Of a stretch of 64,000 nt of DNA, positions 6,695-15,398 are shown one piece after another. The DNA is from Nocardia speluncae NBRC 108251 (GTDB taxonomy: Bacteria > Actinomycetota > Actinomycetes > Mycobacteriales > Mycobacteriaceae), in contig NZ_BDBZ01000012.1 of assembly GCF_001613245.1 (NCBI RefSeq), forward strand, positions 124,001 through 188,000, given 5' to 3'. Each line of letters begins with the position of its first letter. The first letter of the stretch is position 1. A program made the position numbers and the translations under genes. The notes beneath the pieces are model-generated. The model was not told where the DNA came from. It searched no databases and saw only the letters and a program-made list of their open reading frames with translations.

Positions 6695-8053
6695 TCAGAG
6701 GACAGCGCCCGGGTTGAGGATGCCGTGCGGGTCGAGTGCATCCTTGATCCGGCGCGTCAGCGCCATCACATCGGGGCCGAGTTGATCGGGTAGCCAGGCT
6801 TTCTTCAAACGCCCGACTCCGTGCTCACCGGTGATGGTGCCACCGAGGGTGATGGCCAGGTCCATGATCTCGCCGAACGCGCGGTGGGCACGCTCGGTTT
6901 CGTCGGGGTCGTCAGGATTATGGACGATCAGCGGGTGGGTGTTGCCGTCACCCGCGTGCGCGATCACCGAGACCGTGACGTCGTTGCGCTGGGCGATCGC
7001 GGCGACACCGGTGACCAGATCACCGAGCCGGGGTAGCGGTACCCCGACATCCTCGAGCAGCAGCCGGCCGATCCGCTCGACCGCCGGGATAGCGAAACGG
7101 CGGGCCGCGGTGAAAGCCTCGCCCTCTTCGGCGTCGGCGGTATCGAAAACCTCGGTTGCGCCCGCGGCCCGGCACGCGTCCAGCATCACCCGGGCCTCCT
7201 GAGCGGCATGCTCGCCGGGAGCATCGGACCGGGCGACCAGCAGCGCCGCGGCACCGCGATCCAATCCCATCCGCATCTCGTCCTCCACCGCATTGATCGC
7301 GACGGAATCCATGAATTCCAGCATGGCGGGCCGCAGGGCGCCGGTGATGGCGAGAATGGCCTCGGTGGCGGCGGTGAGCGTCGCGAACGAGGCGACAACG
7401 GTGCATTGCGCGGGTTGGGCGGGCAGCAGGCGCAAGGTGAGTTCGGTGATCACGCCCAGGGTGCCCTCACTGCCGACGAACATTTTGGTCAGCGACAGTC
7501 CGGCCGAATCCTTCAACCGTGGCCCGCCCAGCCGCACCACGGCCCCGTCGGCCAGCACTACTTCCATGCCGAGGATGTAGTCGGTGGTCACACCGTATTT
7601 CACGCAGCACAGTCCGCCCGCGTTGGTGGCGGCGTTACCGCCGATGGAACAGATTTCGAATGAGGAAGGGTCCGGCGGATACCACAGCTCGTGCTCCGCC
7701 GCCGCCCGTTTCACTTCGGCGTTGAGGAGTCCGGGCTGGACCACGGCGGTCCGGGTGACCGGGTCGATCCGGATATCGCGCATTCGCTCCGTGCTCAGCA
7801 CGATCCCGCCGTCGAGCGCGGTCGCCCCACCCGACAGACCCGAGCCGGCGCCGCGTGGCACCACCGGAACCCGATGCTCATCGGCCCAGCGCAGGGTTTC
7901 GCGCACATCCGCGGTCCCGGTCGCCCGGACCACGGCGACCGGTGTACCGGCGCTCGGGTCCAGGGCCCGGTCCTGCCGGTACCCGGCGACGATATCGGGG
8001 TCGGTGATCACGGCACCGGCCGGCAGCCGGTCGGTCAATGCGCGCAGGTCCAC
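6695..8053 (-). CDS. FAD-linked oxidase, glycolate/D-lactate dehydrogenase GlcD-like
   Basis: Protein of 452 residues with an N-terminal FAD-binding domain (VPVVPRGAGSGLSGGATALDGGIVL as the PP-loop region, then GGNAATNAGGLCCVKYG) and a C-terminal oxidase domain ending in VIAHAGDGNTHP and ITGEHGVGRLKK. These are the marks of the GlcD/D-2-hydroxyacid dehydrogenase family, which oxidises 2-hydroxy acids to 2-oxo acids. GTG at 8053 is chosen because VDLRALTDRLP begins the typical N-terminus and TACCGT lies seven bases before it (leaderless type). The frame remains open upstream through the kinase remnant. The exact substrate is not visible. Confidence 0.9.
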   Translation of the reverse strand: MDLRALTDRLPAGAVITDPDIVAGYRQDRALDPSAGTPVAVVRATGTADVRETLRWADEHRVPVVPRGAGSGLSGGATALDGGIVLSTERMRDIRIDPVTRTAVVQPGLLNAEVKRAAAEHELWYPPDPSSFEICSIGGNAATNAGGLCCVKYGVTTDYILGMEVVLADGAVVRLGGPRLKDSAGLSLTKMFVGSEGTLGVITELTLRLLPAQPAQCTVVASFATLTAATEAILAITGALRPAMLEFMDSVAINAVEDEMRMGLDRGAAALLVARSDAPGEHAAQEARVMLDACRAAGATEVFDTADAEEGEAFTAARRFAIPAVERIGRLLLEDVGVPLPRLGDLVTGVAAIAQRNDVTVSVIAHAGDGNTHPLIVHNPDDPDETERAHRAFGEIMDLAITLGGTITGEHGVGRLKKAWLPDQLGPDVMALTRRIKDALDPHGILNPGAVL

Positions 8054-8169
8054 GCTGCCAACGGTAGCGCCCCAACGGGGGCCGCGGCAGCCTTCGCCGC
8101 GACCGGACGAGGCAGTCGGCATCCCGTATCCGCACCGGCGATTCTCGGCCGCAGTCGGCGGCCGGGTGC

Positions 8170-8272
8170 CACGGTCGTCCGGAGTGGGCCGAGGTCGCCG
8201 GGCGAGGTGCGCTACGCCCACAGCACCTCGCCCGAGCATCCGCTCGATGGTGTAACCCGCGACCACCGTCAC
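8170..8272 (-). pseudogene. Ser/Thr protein kinase N-terminal remnant
   Basis: The minus frame reads VAGYTIERMLGRGAVGVAHL and continues ARRPRP. This matches the start of PknB-type kinases (AGYxIERxLGxGGMGxVYLARHPRLPR) including the glycine loop GxGxxG. After about 34 residues the similarity ends: no VAIK lysine, HRD or DFG follows, and the frame runs on into the flavoprotein gene. This looks like the stump of a deleted kinase gene. Boundaries are approximate. Confidence 0.55.
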
Positions 8273-8301
8273 CGTTTTGCAGGGCCGGCCGGGCACCGGA
8301 T

Positions 8302-9321
8302 TCAGTGGCCGGAACCGCTGTCCGCGAGCCGGGCGTCCGCAGGCTCGTCGACACCCTGAGTGCGGGCGGCCACTGCCGTGCGAATCTCCTCCTCGACCAG
8401 GTCCGCGTTGATCTGAGCCCCGGCCATTGCGCCTGCTGCGGCGGCGGCGCCGACCTGTGCGGAAATATCGGTGACATTGCCTGCTGCCCATACTCCGGGC
8501 ACCTCGGTACGGCCGGTCGGGTCGGCCGGAATGTAGCGGCCGGCCCCGGTGGGGTGCTCGATCGCGGGCAGACCCAGATCGTTCAGGAAACCGGCGCGCG
8601 CGACCATCCGTGTTCCGACGGCGACCACATCCCGGGCGACGACCGTTCCGTCGGCGAGGCGCAGTCCGGTGATTCCGTCGCCGGCTGTCTCGACGGCGAT
8701 GACTTTGCCGGTCACCACGCGGATACCCCGTGCCGCCAGCCGTTCGGTGTCTTCGGCAGTGGGCTCGGGGCCATCGTGGGTGAAGAAGACGACATCGCCG
8801 CTGAGCTGGCGGAACAATTGGACCTGGTGCATCGCCATCGGACCGGTGGCCAGCAGGCCGATCGCGCGGTCGCGGACCTCCCAGCCGTGGCAGTACGGGC
8901 AGTGCACGACATCACGGCCCCAGCGTTCGCGGAGTCCGGCGATGTCCGGGAGTTCGTCGGTCAGACCCGTGGTGACCAGCAGTCGCCGGGCCCGGACGCT
9001 GCGTCCGTCGGCGAGGCCGATCGTGAAGCCGTGTTCTGTTCGTGTGGCCCGGATGATCTCCCCGGACACCACATGCCCGCCGTAGCTGCGTACTTCCGCC
9101 CGGCCGCGCGCCAGCAGTTCCGCGGGCGGCATCCCGTCGCGGGCCAGTAATCCGTGGACTCCGTCGGCAGGGGCGTTGCGGGGCGCGCCCGAGTCGATCA
9201 CCGCTACTGTGCGCCGGGAGCGCGCCAGCATCAATGCTCCGTTCAGTCCGGCCGCGCCGCCACCGGCCACCACCACGTCGTAGTCGTTGTTCAGCGAATC
9301 GTTCGCCAGTTGCTCGGTCAC
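8302..9321 (-). CDS. thioredoxin-reductase-like NAD(P)/FAD-dependent oxidoreductase
   Basis: Protein of 339 residues. The N-terminal FAD site is DYDVVVAGGGAAGLNGALML, the redox-active pair is in VVHCPYCHGWEV (CxxC, about residue 137-140), and the C-terminal FAD motif is VPGVWAAGNVTD. The architecture is that of low-molecular-weight thioredoxin reductases and their relatives that lack a partner thioredoxin next door, so its acceptor is uncertain. The NADP-binding segment reads AIGLLATGPMAMHQVQL. GTG at 9321 has AGGAGG (9330-9335) eight bases upstream. It is divergent from the GtrA gene, and palindromes lie about 45-70 bases upstream. Confidence 0.9.
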   Translation of the reverse strand: MTEQLANDSLNNDYDVVVAGGGAAGLNGALMLARSRRTVAVIDSGAPRNAPADGVHGLLARDGMPPAELLARGRAEVRSYGGHVVSGEIIRATRTEHGFTIGLADGRSVRARRLLVTTGLTDELPDIAGLRERWGRDVVHCPYCHGWEVRDRAIGLLATGPMAMHQVQLFRQLSGDVVFFTHDGPEPTAEDTERLAARGIRVVTGKVIAVETAGDGITGLRLADGTVVARDVVAVGTRMVARAGFLNDLGLPAIEHPTGAGRYIPADPTGRTEVPGVWAAGNVTDISAQVGAAAAAGAMAGAQINADLVEEEIRTAVAARTQGVDEPADARLADSGSGH

Positions 9322-9367
9322 CTCGACCACCTCCTGCGCACCGACTATCCAGAACGTCGACCATATC

Positions 9368-9393
9368 GGCAAGTAAATTTGCCAAAATGACAA
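9368..9393. promoter_or_regulatory. overlapping inverted repeats upstream of the TrxR-like gene
   Basis: GGCAA-N6-TTGCC (9368-9383) overlaps TTGCCA-AAA-TGACAA (9379-9393, one mismatch in the arms). The local sequence is much more AT-rich than its surroundings. This suggests an operator or promoter for the divergent oxidoreductase gene; no regulator gene is adjacent. Confidence 0.4.
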
Positions 9394-9557
9394 GAGTTGA
9401 GTCAGGGTCGAATGCCATCGAGAACTCGACTCGGTCCGGGGGAGAGTGTCGCGGGTCTCGGCGCGGCCGAGTGTTCGGCGGAGCCTCCGGCACGATCTGA
9501 GCCCGTGGTTTGCCACACGCTCACCTCCCCGTCACCTGCCCCTGCGACGCTGGCCGC

Positions 9558-10031
9558 GTGCAGGGGCCGGCGACGAAAGCGGAAACGGGGGCGAGCCGGT
9601 TCGCCCGGTGGTGTGCGGCGGTGGTTGCGCGGCTGCCCTGGGGGCTGGACCGGATCATCCCGCCGACCTTCCTCGGCTTCGCGTTGATCAACAGCTTCAC
9701 CTTCGGCGTCGATCTGCTGATCCTGACCGGTATGCGCAGCGGACTCGGCCTCCCGGGCTGGTTGTCGGTGACGGTGGGCTACGTCTGCGCTTTCGCGTTG
9801 GCGTTCTACCTCAATCGCACCCTGAACTTCCGGTCCCACGCACCGGCCCGGCGGCAAGCGGTGATCTACACCGTCGTAGTGGTGATCAACTACCTGGCGT
9901 TCATCCTGGGAGTGGGGGCCGGTCTCGCGGCGCTGGGTGTGCAGTACCACCTCTCGCGACTGCTGGCGGGTGCGTGCGAAGCCGTGTACATGTACTCCGC
10001 CATGCGCTGGATTGTGTTTCGACGCAGCTGA
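9558..10031 (+). CDS. GtrA-family membrane protein
   Basis: Integral membrane protein of 157 residues with four predicted helices: FLGFALINSFTFGVDLLIL, WLSVTVGYVCAFALAFYL, IYTVVVVINYLAFILGVGAG and LSRLLAGACEAVYMYSAM. The conserved LAFYLNRTLNF between helices 2 and 3 and the end (MRWIVFR) fit GtrA, a presumed flippase or helper for lipid-linked sugars used in cell-wall glycans. GTG 9558 is chosen because the extension upstream is not membrane-like. No glycosyltransferase gene is adjacent. Confidence 0.85.
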   Translation: MQGPATKAETGASRFARWCAAVVARLPWGLDRIIPPTFLGFALINSFTFGVDLLILTGMRSGLGLPGWLSVTVGYVCAFALAFYLNRTLNFRSHAPARRQAVIYTVVVVINYLAFILGVGAGLAALGVQYHLSRLLAGACEAVYMYSAMRWIVFRRS

Positions 10032-10169
10032 TCCCGGGGGTAGCCACCTGGCGGGATACCGAATTGGGGAGGTTCGCGTTTCGTCCGCGGCGGAAACCTG
10101 TGTTGTGGGTGGTCGGCACTGTCGCGTACTCGGCGGGCCGGGCGGATCAGGGCGACCCATCGGGACTGG

Positions 10170-10811
10170 TCAGACTGTGTAGCAGCGTATTTCGTTGCCG
10201 ATGCGGACGACGACATCGGCATCGGTGAGCGCCCAGTGCGGGGTGCCGTCGGCGCGGAAACGGGCAGCGAGCCCCTTGCCTGTCTCCTCGGGGTCGGTGG
10301 GGGAGTCGAGGTGCGCGACGATCGGCCGGTCGATCAATCCGAGCCCCTCCCAGATCGGCTCGATACCGCAGGTCGGCGCCACTTCCCTCGGATCGTCGGA
10401 GGTTTCCAGTCCGTGCAGGTGCGGCCCGAGCAGACAGGCGCCCGCGCTGTAACCCGCGTACAGCAACGAATCCGCGGCGAGCAGTTCCGGGATCACAGTG
10501 TCCGCGCCGCTGCGGGCGAACTGGGCACGGAGCACGAAGGTGTTACCGCCGCGCACCCACAGTACCGGGAACCGGGACAGGGTCCGGCGCAATTCGGCCG
10601 GGCGACCGATGTATTCGCGCAGATCCACCTCGTGCGGGGCGAAGCCCCGGTTTCGCAGTGGTACCAGTTCGCTGGTCACCGCCGCCGCGCGTGCGCCGGG
10701 CCAGGAATCGCAGGCATTGGCGATCACCGCGATCGGCCCCGGGGTGCCGGCGAGTTCGGCGAACACGTCGTAGTGTTCGCCGAAACGGTAACTGGCCAGG
10801 AAGAGTCGCAT
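10170..10811 (-). CDS. peptidase E-like (S51) serine peptidase
   Basis: Protein of 213 residues of the type 1 glutamine-amidotransferase-like fold. The nucleophile elbow is LLYAGYSAGACLLG (Ser in GYSAGA), preceded by LWVRGGNTFVLRAQF, the family's GGNT motif. Relatives cleave Asp-X dipeptides (E. coli PepE) or act on unknown small substrates. Its ATG follows the stop of the upstream gene with a single base between them, so the two genes are translationally linked; the physiological connection is unknown. Confidence 0.87.
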   Translation of the reverse strand: MRLFLASYRFGEHYDVFAELAGTPGPIAVIANACDSWPGARAAAVTSELVPLRNRGFAPHEVDLREYIGRPAELRRTLSRFPVLWVRGGNTFVLRAQFARSGADTVIPELLAADSLLYAGYSAGACLLGPHLHGLETSDDPREVAPTCGIEPIWEGLGLIDRPIVAHLDSPTDPEETGKGLAARFRADGTPHWALTDADVVVRIGNEIRCYTV

Positions 10812-10812
10812 C

Positions 10813-11649
10813 TCAGATGGTGAACGCCAGGTTCCGGGTCAGCTGCCGGCCCAGTTCGGTATCGCCCCGGAAGTCGATGCGGTCCAGTGCGGTGTCGGGG
10901 TCGACGCGCCCCCCGCCGAGCCGCACCAGCAGACCCGAATCCAGTTCCAGCGTCACCGTGGCCTCCCGATCGGGGGTGGACACATACGCGGCCCGGTCGC
11001 CGACCTCGATATGAAGTGTCCGGGCGAGGGGCCCGGTCAGCCGGAGGGTGATCAGTGAACCAGCCGGTGCTCCACCGCGTTTCGCGAGTACCCGAGGCAG
11101 CGACTGCGCGAACTCCGTGAACGCCACCTCGCCGCGCGCGCCGCCCTCCTCGACCTGTTCGCCCAGCGCGTCGGCGATATCGAGTTCGTGCATCCAGCAG
11201 TCGAACAACCGAACCCGCATGAACCGCGCGTAGGGCACCTCACCGACCGGGGACTGCGAGGGCGCCAGCCACGCCTGATCGTCCATCGCGGACAACGCTT
11301 TCCGGCGGCGATCGATCACCTCGTGGTACATCCGCAGCAGTTCCGCGCCGGACCGTGGCCGCAACCGCTGCAACCAGATCTCGTTCAGCGCCCCGATATC
11401 GTTGCGGACGTGCGGCAATGTCTTGACGTCGATCTCGGGTGCTTGCGCCGTGCGGGCCGGTGGCTTATCGCCGAGCAGTAGCGATTCGGTGCCGATGATA
11501 TGGCCGATGACATCGAAAACCGTCCAGCCGGGCAGGGGGGACGGCGTCCGCCACCGGTCCTCGTCGAGCCCGCCGACCAGGTCGGCCAGGGCGTCGAACT
11601 GGCCGGACAGCAGCCGGACGAGTTCGGGGCGGTCGGGGAGATCGGGCAT
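10813..11649 (-). CDS. maleylpyruvate isomerase/DinB-fold family protein (TIGR03083 type)
   Basis: Protein of 278 residues. The N-terminal DinB-like four-helix bundle contains the conserved LPGWTVFDVIGHIIGTE (metal-ligand His) and MRVRLFDCWMHELDIADAL (second His motif). A C-terminal SCP2-like domain follows, with LELDSGLLVRLGGGRVDPD. These actinobacterial proteins are presumed mycothiol-dependent, like maleylpyruvate isomerase, but most have no known substrate. GGAAGG precedes the ATG at 11649. It is cotranscribed with the peptidase-E-like gene, one base apart. Confidence 0.88.
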   Translation of the reverse strand: MPDLPDRPELVRLLSGQFDALADLVGGLDEDRWRTPSPLPGWTVFDVIGHIIGTESLLLGDKPPARTAQAPEIDVKTLPHVRNDIGALNEIWLQRLRPRSGAELLRMYHEVIDRRRKALSAMDDQAWLAPSQSPVGEVPYARFMRVRLFDCWMHELDIADALGEQVEEGGARGEVAFTEFAQSLPRVLAKRGGAPAGSLITLRLTGPLARTLHIEVGDRAAYVSTPDREATVTLELDSGLLVRLGGGRVDPDTALDRIDFRGDTELGRQLTRNLAFTI

Positions 11650-11699
11650 GGGGGTGCCTTCCGTGGACTGGGCGTGGGCAGTTCGGTGCGGAATCCGGA

Positions 11700-12158
11700 T
11701 CAGCCGGAATCGGAATCGGTTTCGGTGGCCGCGGTGTCGAGGGCGGCCAAACCGGCCCGGAGCGCGGCCGCGACCCGCTCCGGCTCGCGCGAGCGGCGCA
11801 GTACGAGACCGGACACGAACCGGAACTTGTCCCCGTGTGTGCGGGGGAGTACGTGCAAATGCACATGGCCGACCGTCTGGAATGCCGCCTTGCCGTCGTT
11901 GATCAGTAGGTTCGCGCCGTCGGCAGCGAATGCCGGACCCTGTACCGCCCGCGCGATCCGATGCCCGGCCCGGAACAGTCCGGCGCCGGCTTCCGCGTCG
12001 AGTTCGGACAGATCGGTGGCGTGGCTCTTGGGAATCACCAGAGTGTGCCCGCGGGTGATCGGCCGGATATCGAGGAACGCGCAGACGGTGTCGTCCTCGT
12101 AGACCCGATGGGCCGGTGCGGCACCCGCCACGATCAGGCAGAAAACACATTCGCTCAC
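11700..12158 (-). CDS. HIT-family (histidine triad) protein
   Basis: Protein of 152 residues, a nucleotide hydrolase or transferase of the HIT superfamily. It begins with the zinc-type CVFCLIVAG, contains YEDDTVCAFLDIRPITRGHTLVIPKSH, and has the histidine triad HVHLHVLPR (about residue 99-107). Family members split AMP-lysine-like or dinucleoside polyphosphate substrates. The tail is Ala/Thr/Asp-rich. It lies upstream of the TIGR03083-type gene with a 50-base gap and may share its transcript. Confidence 0.92.
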   Translation of the reverse strand: MSECVFCLIVAGAAPAHRVYEDDTVCAFLDIRPITRGHTLVIPKSHATDLSELDAEAGAGLFRAGHRIARAVQGPAFAADGANLLINDGKAAFQTVGHVHLHVLPRTHGDKFRFVSGLVLRRSREPERVAAALRAGLAALDTAATETDSDSG

Positions 12159-12357
12159 AGGGCGACTCTACGACGTACGGCCCGGCCGGGACCGGCGGCC
12201 GGGTGGAATTAGCAAACTTTTCAGACCCGCTGGAACGGTTCGGTCATTGACCGTTTTGATCAGCATTTACCGATGCGAAGGTACTGGGCCCTGCGGCATG
12301 GATGTGACGGGCATCTCAGCTAATCTCACTTCCGTCGATGTACGGTGGCGAGGATTT

Positions 12358-12387
12358 CGGGCGGGGTGTTCACGAACACCCCGCCCG
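12358..12387. promoter_or_regulatory. perfect 14-bp inverted repeat upstream of pntAa
   Basis: CGGGCGGGGTGTTC and GAACACCCCGCCCG are separated by only AC. The structure is 47 bases upstream of the pntAa start. As RNA it would be a very stable hairpin in the leader; as DNA it could be an operator or a terminator reading from the left. No U-tract follows, which argues against a classical terminator. Confidence 0.6.
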
Positions 12388-12433
12388 GCGCCGTAATCGG
12401 CGGCCGGAGACAGTAGGAGAGGGAAACAGACAA

Positions 12434-13567
12434 GTGGAGACAACGCAGACCGTGAGCGATTCGTCGCCGCGCGGGGCGCGTGTCGGTGTCGTTCGCGAAA
12501 CCGCCGCGGGCGAGCGGCGGGTCGCCCTGGTGCCGAAGATCATTCCGGCCCTGGTGAAACAGGGAGTGGAGGTCGTGGTCGAAGCCGGAGCCGGACAGGG
12601 CGCGCTCATTCCCGATACCGCCTACACCGAGGCCGGTGCCACCATCGGCGATGCCTGGTCGGCCGATGTGGTCGTGAAGGTCGCGCCGCCCACCGATGCC
12701 GAGGTCGCGAAACTGGCCGCAGGCCGGACGCTCATCGGATTCCTGGCGCCGCGCAATGCCGACAACCAGATCGACGCACTGAAGAAGCAGCAGGTGCAGG
12801 CGTTCGCCGTCGAGGCGATCCCGCGGATCTCGCGGGCGCAGGTCATGGACGCACTGTCCTCGCAGGCCAATGTCGCCGGATACAAGGCAGTACTGCTGGC
12901 GGCCTCGGAATCGACCCGTTTCTTCCCCATGCTGACCACCGCCGCCGGAACCGTGAAACCGGCGACCGTGCTGGTGCTCGGTGTCGGCGTCGCCGGGTTG
13001 CAGGCGCTGGCCACGGCCAAACGGCTCGGCGGGCGGACCACCGGCTACGACGTGCGACCCGAGGTCGCCGATCAGGTCCGGTCGGTCGGTGCGCAGTGGC
13101 TCGATCTCGGTATCGACGCCGCCGGTGAGGGCGGATACGCCCGCGAACTGAGCGACGAGGAGAAGGCGAAACAGCAGCAGGCCCTCGAAGACGCGATCAA
13201 GGGTTTCGATGTGGTGATCACGACCGCGCTGGTGCCGGGCCGTCCCGCGCCGCGACTGGTGACCGCCGCCGCCGTCGCCGGGATGAAACCCGGCAGCGTG
13301 ATCGTGGACCTGGCCGGCGAAACCGGCGGCAACTGCGAACTCACCGAACCCGGCGAAACCGTGGTCAAGCACGACGTGACGATCAGTTCGCCGCTGAACC
13401 TGCCCGCCACCATGCCCGAGCACGCCAGTGAGCTGTATTCGAAGAATATTTCGGCACTGCTGGAACTGATGCTCGCCGACGGCGAACTGAAACCGGACTT
13501 CTCCGATCAGGTGCTGGCCGATTCCTGCGTCACCCGTGACGCCGAACCGACAACGAAAGCCGAATGA
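12434..13567 (+). CDS. pntAa: proton-translocating NAD(P)+ transhydrogenase, subunit alpha part 1
   Basis: Soluble NAD(H)-binding domain dI of 377 residues. It opens with GVVRETAAGERRVALVPKII, typical of the alanine dehydrogenase/PNT N-terminal fold, and has the Rossmann motif VLVLGVGVAGLQALATAKRL and GYDVRPEVADQVRSVGAQWL. The complex uses the proton gradient to make NADPH from NADH. GTG 12434 follows AGGAGAGGG by ten bases; GTG 12452 is also possible. The stop overlaps pntAb (ATGA). The three-gene form is that of actinobacteria and alphaproteobacteria. A strong hairpin lies in the upstream region. Confidence 0.94.
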   Translation: METTQTVSDSSPRGARVGVVRETAAGERRVALVPKIIPALVKQGVEVVVEAGAGQGALIPDTAYTEAGATIGDAWSADVVVKVAPPTDAEVAKLAAGRTLIGFLAPRNADNQIDALKKQQVQAFAVEAIPRISRAQVMDALSSQANVAGYKAVLLAASESTRFFPMLTTAAGTVKPATVLVLGVGVAGLQALATAKRLGGRTTGYDVRPEVADQVRSVGAQWLDLGIDAAGEGGYARELSDEEKAKQQQALEDAIKGFDVVITTALVPGRPAPRLVTAAAVAGMKPGSVIVDLAGETGGNCELTEPGETVVKHDVTISSPLNLPATMPEHASELYSKNISALLELMLADGELKPDFSDQVLADSCVTRDAEPTTKAE

Positions 13568-13887
13568 TGTACAGCGAGCTGCTGGCGAATATCGCCATTC
13601 TGGTGCTCTCCGGGTTCGTGGGTTTCGCGGTGATCTCCAAGGTCCCCAATACCCTGCACACCCCGCTGATGTCGGGAACCAACGCTATCCACGGCATCGT
13701 CGTACTGGGTGCGCTGGTCACCCTGGGCCGGATGGAGGACCCCTCGATCGGGGTGCAGATCATCCTCTTCGTAGCCCTGGTGTTCGGAACCCTGAACGTG
13801 ATCGGCGGTTTCGTGGTGACCGACCGGATGCTGGGCATGTTCAAAGGTAAGAAGCCCGGCGCGGGTGCCGAGAAGGCAGGTCAGTGA
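13564..13887 (+). CDS. pntAb: NAD(P)+ transhydrogenase, subunit alpha part 2 (membrane)
   Basis: Membrane domain dIIa of 107 residues. Helices include LLANIAILVLSGFVGFAVI, AIHGIVVLGALVTLG and IILFVALVFGTLNVIGGFVV; the family motif FVVTDRMLGMFKGKK follows. The ATG at 13564 overlaps the pntAa stop, and a second ATG is the next codon. It forms the proton channel with PntB. Only the membrane helices and the operon position are needed to identify it. Confidence 0.94.
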   Translation: MMYSELLANIAILVLSGFVGFAVISKVPNTLHTPLMSGTNAIHGIVVLGALVTLGRMEDPSIGVQIILFVALVFGTLNVIGGFVVTDRMLGMFKGKKPGAGAEKAGQ

Positions 13888-13890
13888 TCC

Positions 13891-15309
13891 ATGGACAATC
13901 TGGTCGATATCCTCTACATCCTGTCCTTCGCCCTCTTCATCTACGGCCTGATGGGGCTCACCGGCCCGAAGACCGCGGTCCGGGGTAACTGGATCGCCGC
14001 GGCCGGTATGGCCCTCGCGGTGGTCGCCACGCTCATCGCCGTCCGCGATACGAGCAACTGGATCCTCATCGTCGCCGGTCTGGCGGTCGGTGTGGGCCTG
14101 GGTGTGCCGCCCGCCCTGCGCACCAAGATGACCGCCATGCCGCAGCTGGTGGCGGCCTTCAACGGTGTCGGTGGCGGTACGGTCGCGCTGATCGCGTGGG
14201 CCGAATTCATCGATACCACCGGGTTCTCCACCTTCCATCACGGTGAGGAACCGACGGTGCACATCATCGTCGGTTCGCTGTTCGCCGCGATTATCGGCTC
14301 CATCTCGTTCTGGGGGTCGCTCATCGCGTTCGGGAAACTCCAGGAGATCCTGCCCGGTAAACCGATCGGCCTGGGCAAACTGCAGCAGCCGGTGAACCTG
14401 CTGCTGCTGGTGGCCGCGATCGCCGCGGCGGTAGTGATCGGTCTCGGTGCCTCCGACGGTGGCGTTACGCAGTGGTGGATGGTCGGGCTGCTGCTGGCGG
14501 CGGGCGTGCTGGGTCTCATGGTCGTGCTGCCCATCGGCGGCGCCGATATGCCGGTGGTCATCTCGCTGCTGAACGCTCTCACCGGGTTGTCGGCCGCGGC
14601 GGCCGGTCTCGCGCTGAACAACACCGCCATGATCGTGGCCGGCATGATCGTCGGCGCGTCCGGCACCATCCTCACCAACCTCATGGCCAAGGCCATGAAC
14701 CGCTCCATCCCGGCGATCGTCGCCGGTGGATTCGGTGGCGGCGGTACGGTTGCCGCTGCCGGTAACGGTGAGCAGAAGCAGGCCAAGGCGACCTCCGCTG
14801 CCGACGCCGCGATCCAGATGGCGTACGCCAACCAGGTGATCGTGGTCCCCGGCTACGGGATGGCCGTCGCCCAGGCGCAGCACGCGGTGAAGGAGATGGC
14901 GGGCCTGCTCGAAGCCAAGGGGGTGGAGGTCAAATACGCCATCCATCCGGTGGCCGGCCGGATGCCCGGGCATATGAACGTGCTGCTCGCCGAGGCCGAG
15001 GTGTCCTACGACGCCATGAAGGAAATGGACGATATCAACGGCGAATTCGGCCGCACCGATGTCGCCCTGGTGATCGGCGCCAACGATGTCACCAACCCCG
15101 CCGCTCGCGAGGATTCGGCCAGCCCGATCTACGGAATGCCGATCCTCAACGTCGACCAGGCGAAATCGGTGATCGTGCTGAAGCGTTCGATGAACAGCGG
15201 GTTCGCCGGAATCGACAATCCGCTCTTCTACGCCGACCACACCGCCATGCTCTTCGGTGACGCGAAGAAATCGGTGGGCGCGGTCACCGAGGAACTCAAG
15301 GCCCTGTAA
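13891..15309 (+). CDS. pntB: NAD(P)+ transhydrogenase, subunit beta
   Basis: Protein of 472 residues. About nine membrane helices fill the N-terminal two thirds, with the signature MPQLVAAFNGVGGGTVALIA near residue 85. The C-terminal soluble dIII domain carries the NADP(H) site in VIVVPGYGMAVAQAQHAV and the hinge AIHPVAGRMPGHMNVLLAEA, ending with VGAVTEELKAL. It starts four bases after pntAb with AAGGCAGG upstream. It completes the operon and supplies NADPH for biosynthesis and redox defence. Confidence 0.95.
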   Translation: MDNLVDILYILSFALFIYGLMGLTGPKTAVRGNWIAAAGMALAVVATLIAVRDTSNWILIVAGLAVGVGLGVPPALRTKMTAMPQLVAAFNGVGGGTVALIAWAEFIDTTGFSTFHHGEEPTVHIIVGSLFAAIIGSISFWGSLIAFGKLQEILPGKPIGLGKLQQPVNLLLLVAAIAAAVVIGLGASDGGVTQWWMVGLLLAAGVLGLMVVLPIGGADMPVVISLLNALTGLSAAAAGLALNNTAMIVAGMIVGASGTILTNLMAKAMNRSIPAIVAGGFGGGGTVAAAGNGEQKQAKATSAADAAIQMAYANQVIVVPGYGMAVAQAQHAVKEMAGLLEAKGVEVKYAIHPVAGRMPGHMNVLLAEAEVSYDAMKEMDDINGEFGRTDVALVIGANDVTNPAAREDSASPIYGMPILNVDQAKSVIVLKRSMNSGFAGIDNPLFYADHTAMLFGDAKKSVGAVTEELKAL

Positions 15310-15386
15310 ACGCGCGGGAGTCCGTGCCGGCGGCCCCGGTGCGCGTTCGGCCACACTGCCGACCGTGTGCCGGGGCCGTGTGCTGT

Positions 15387-15392
15387 TAACGT
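15387..15392 (+). promoter_or_regulatory. putative -10 element of a leaderless promoter
   Basis: TAACGT is followed by six bases and then the ATG at 15399, with no ribosome binding site. This is the actinobacterial leaderless arrangement. Confidence 0.55.
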
Positions 15393-15398
15393 CGACGA

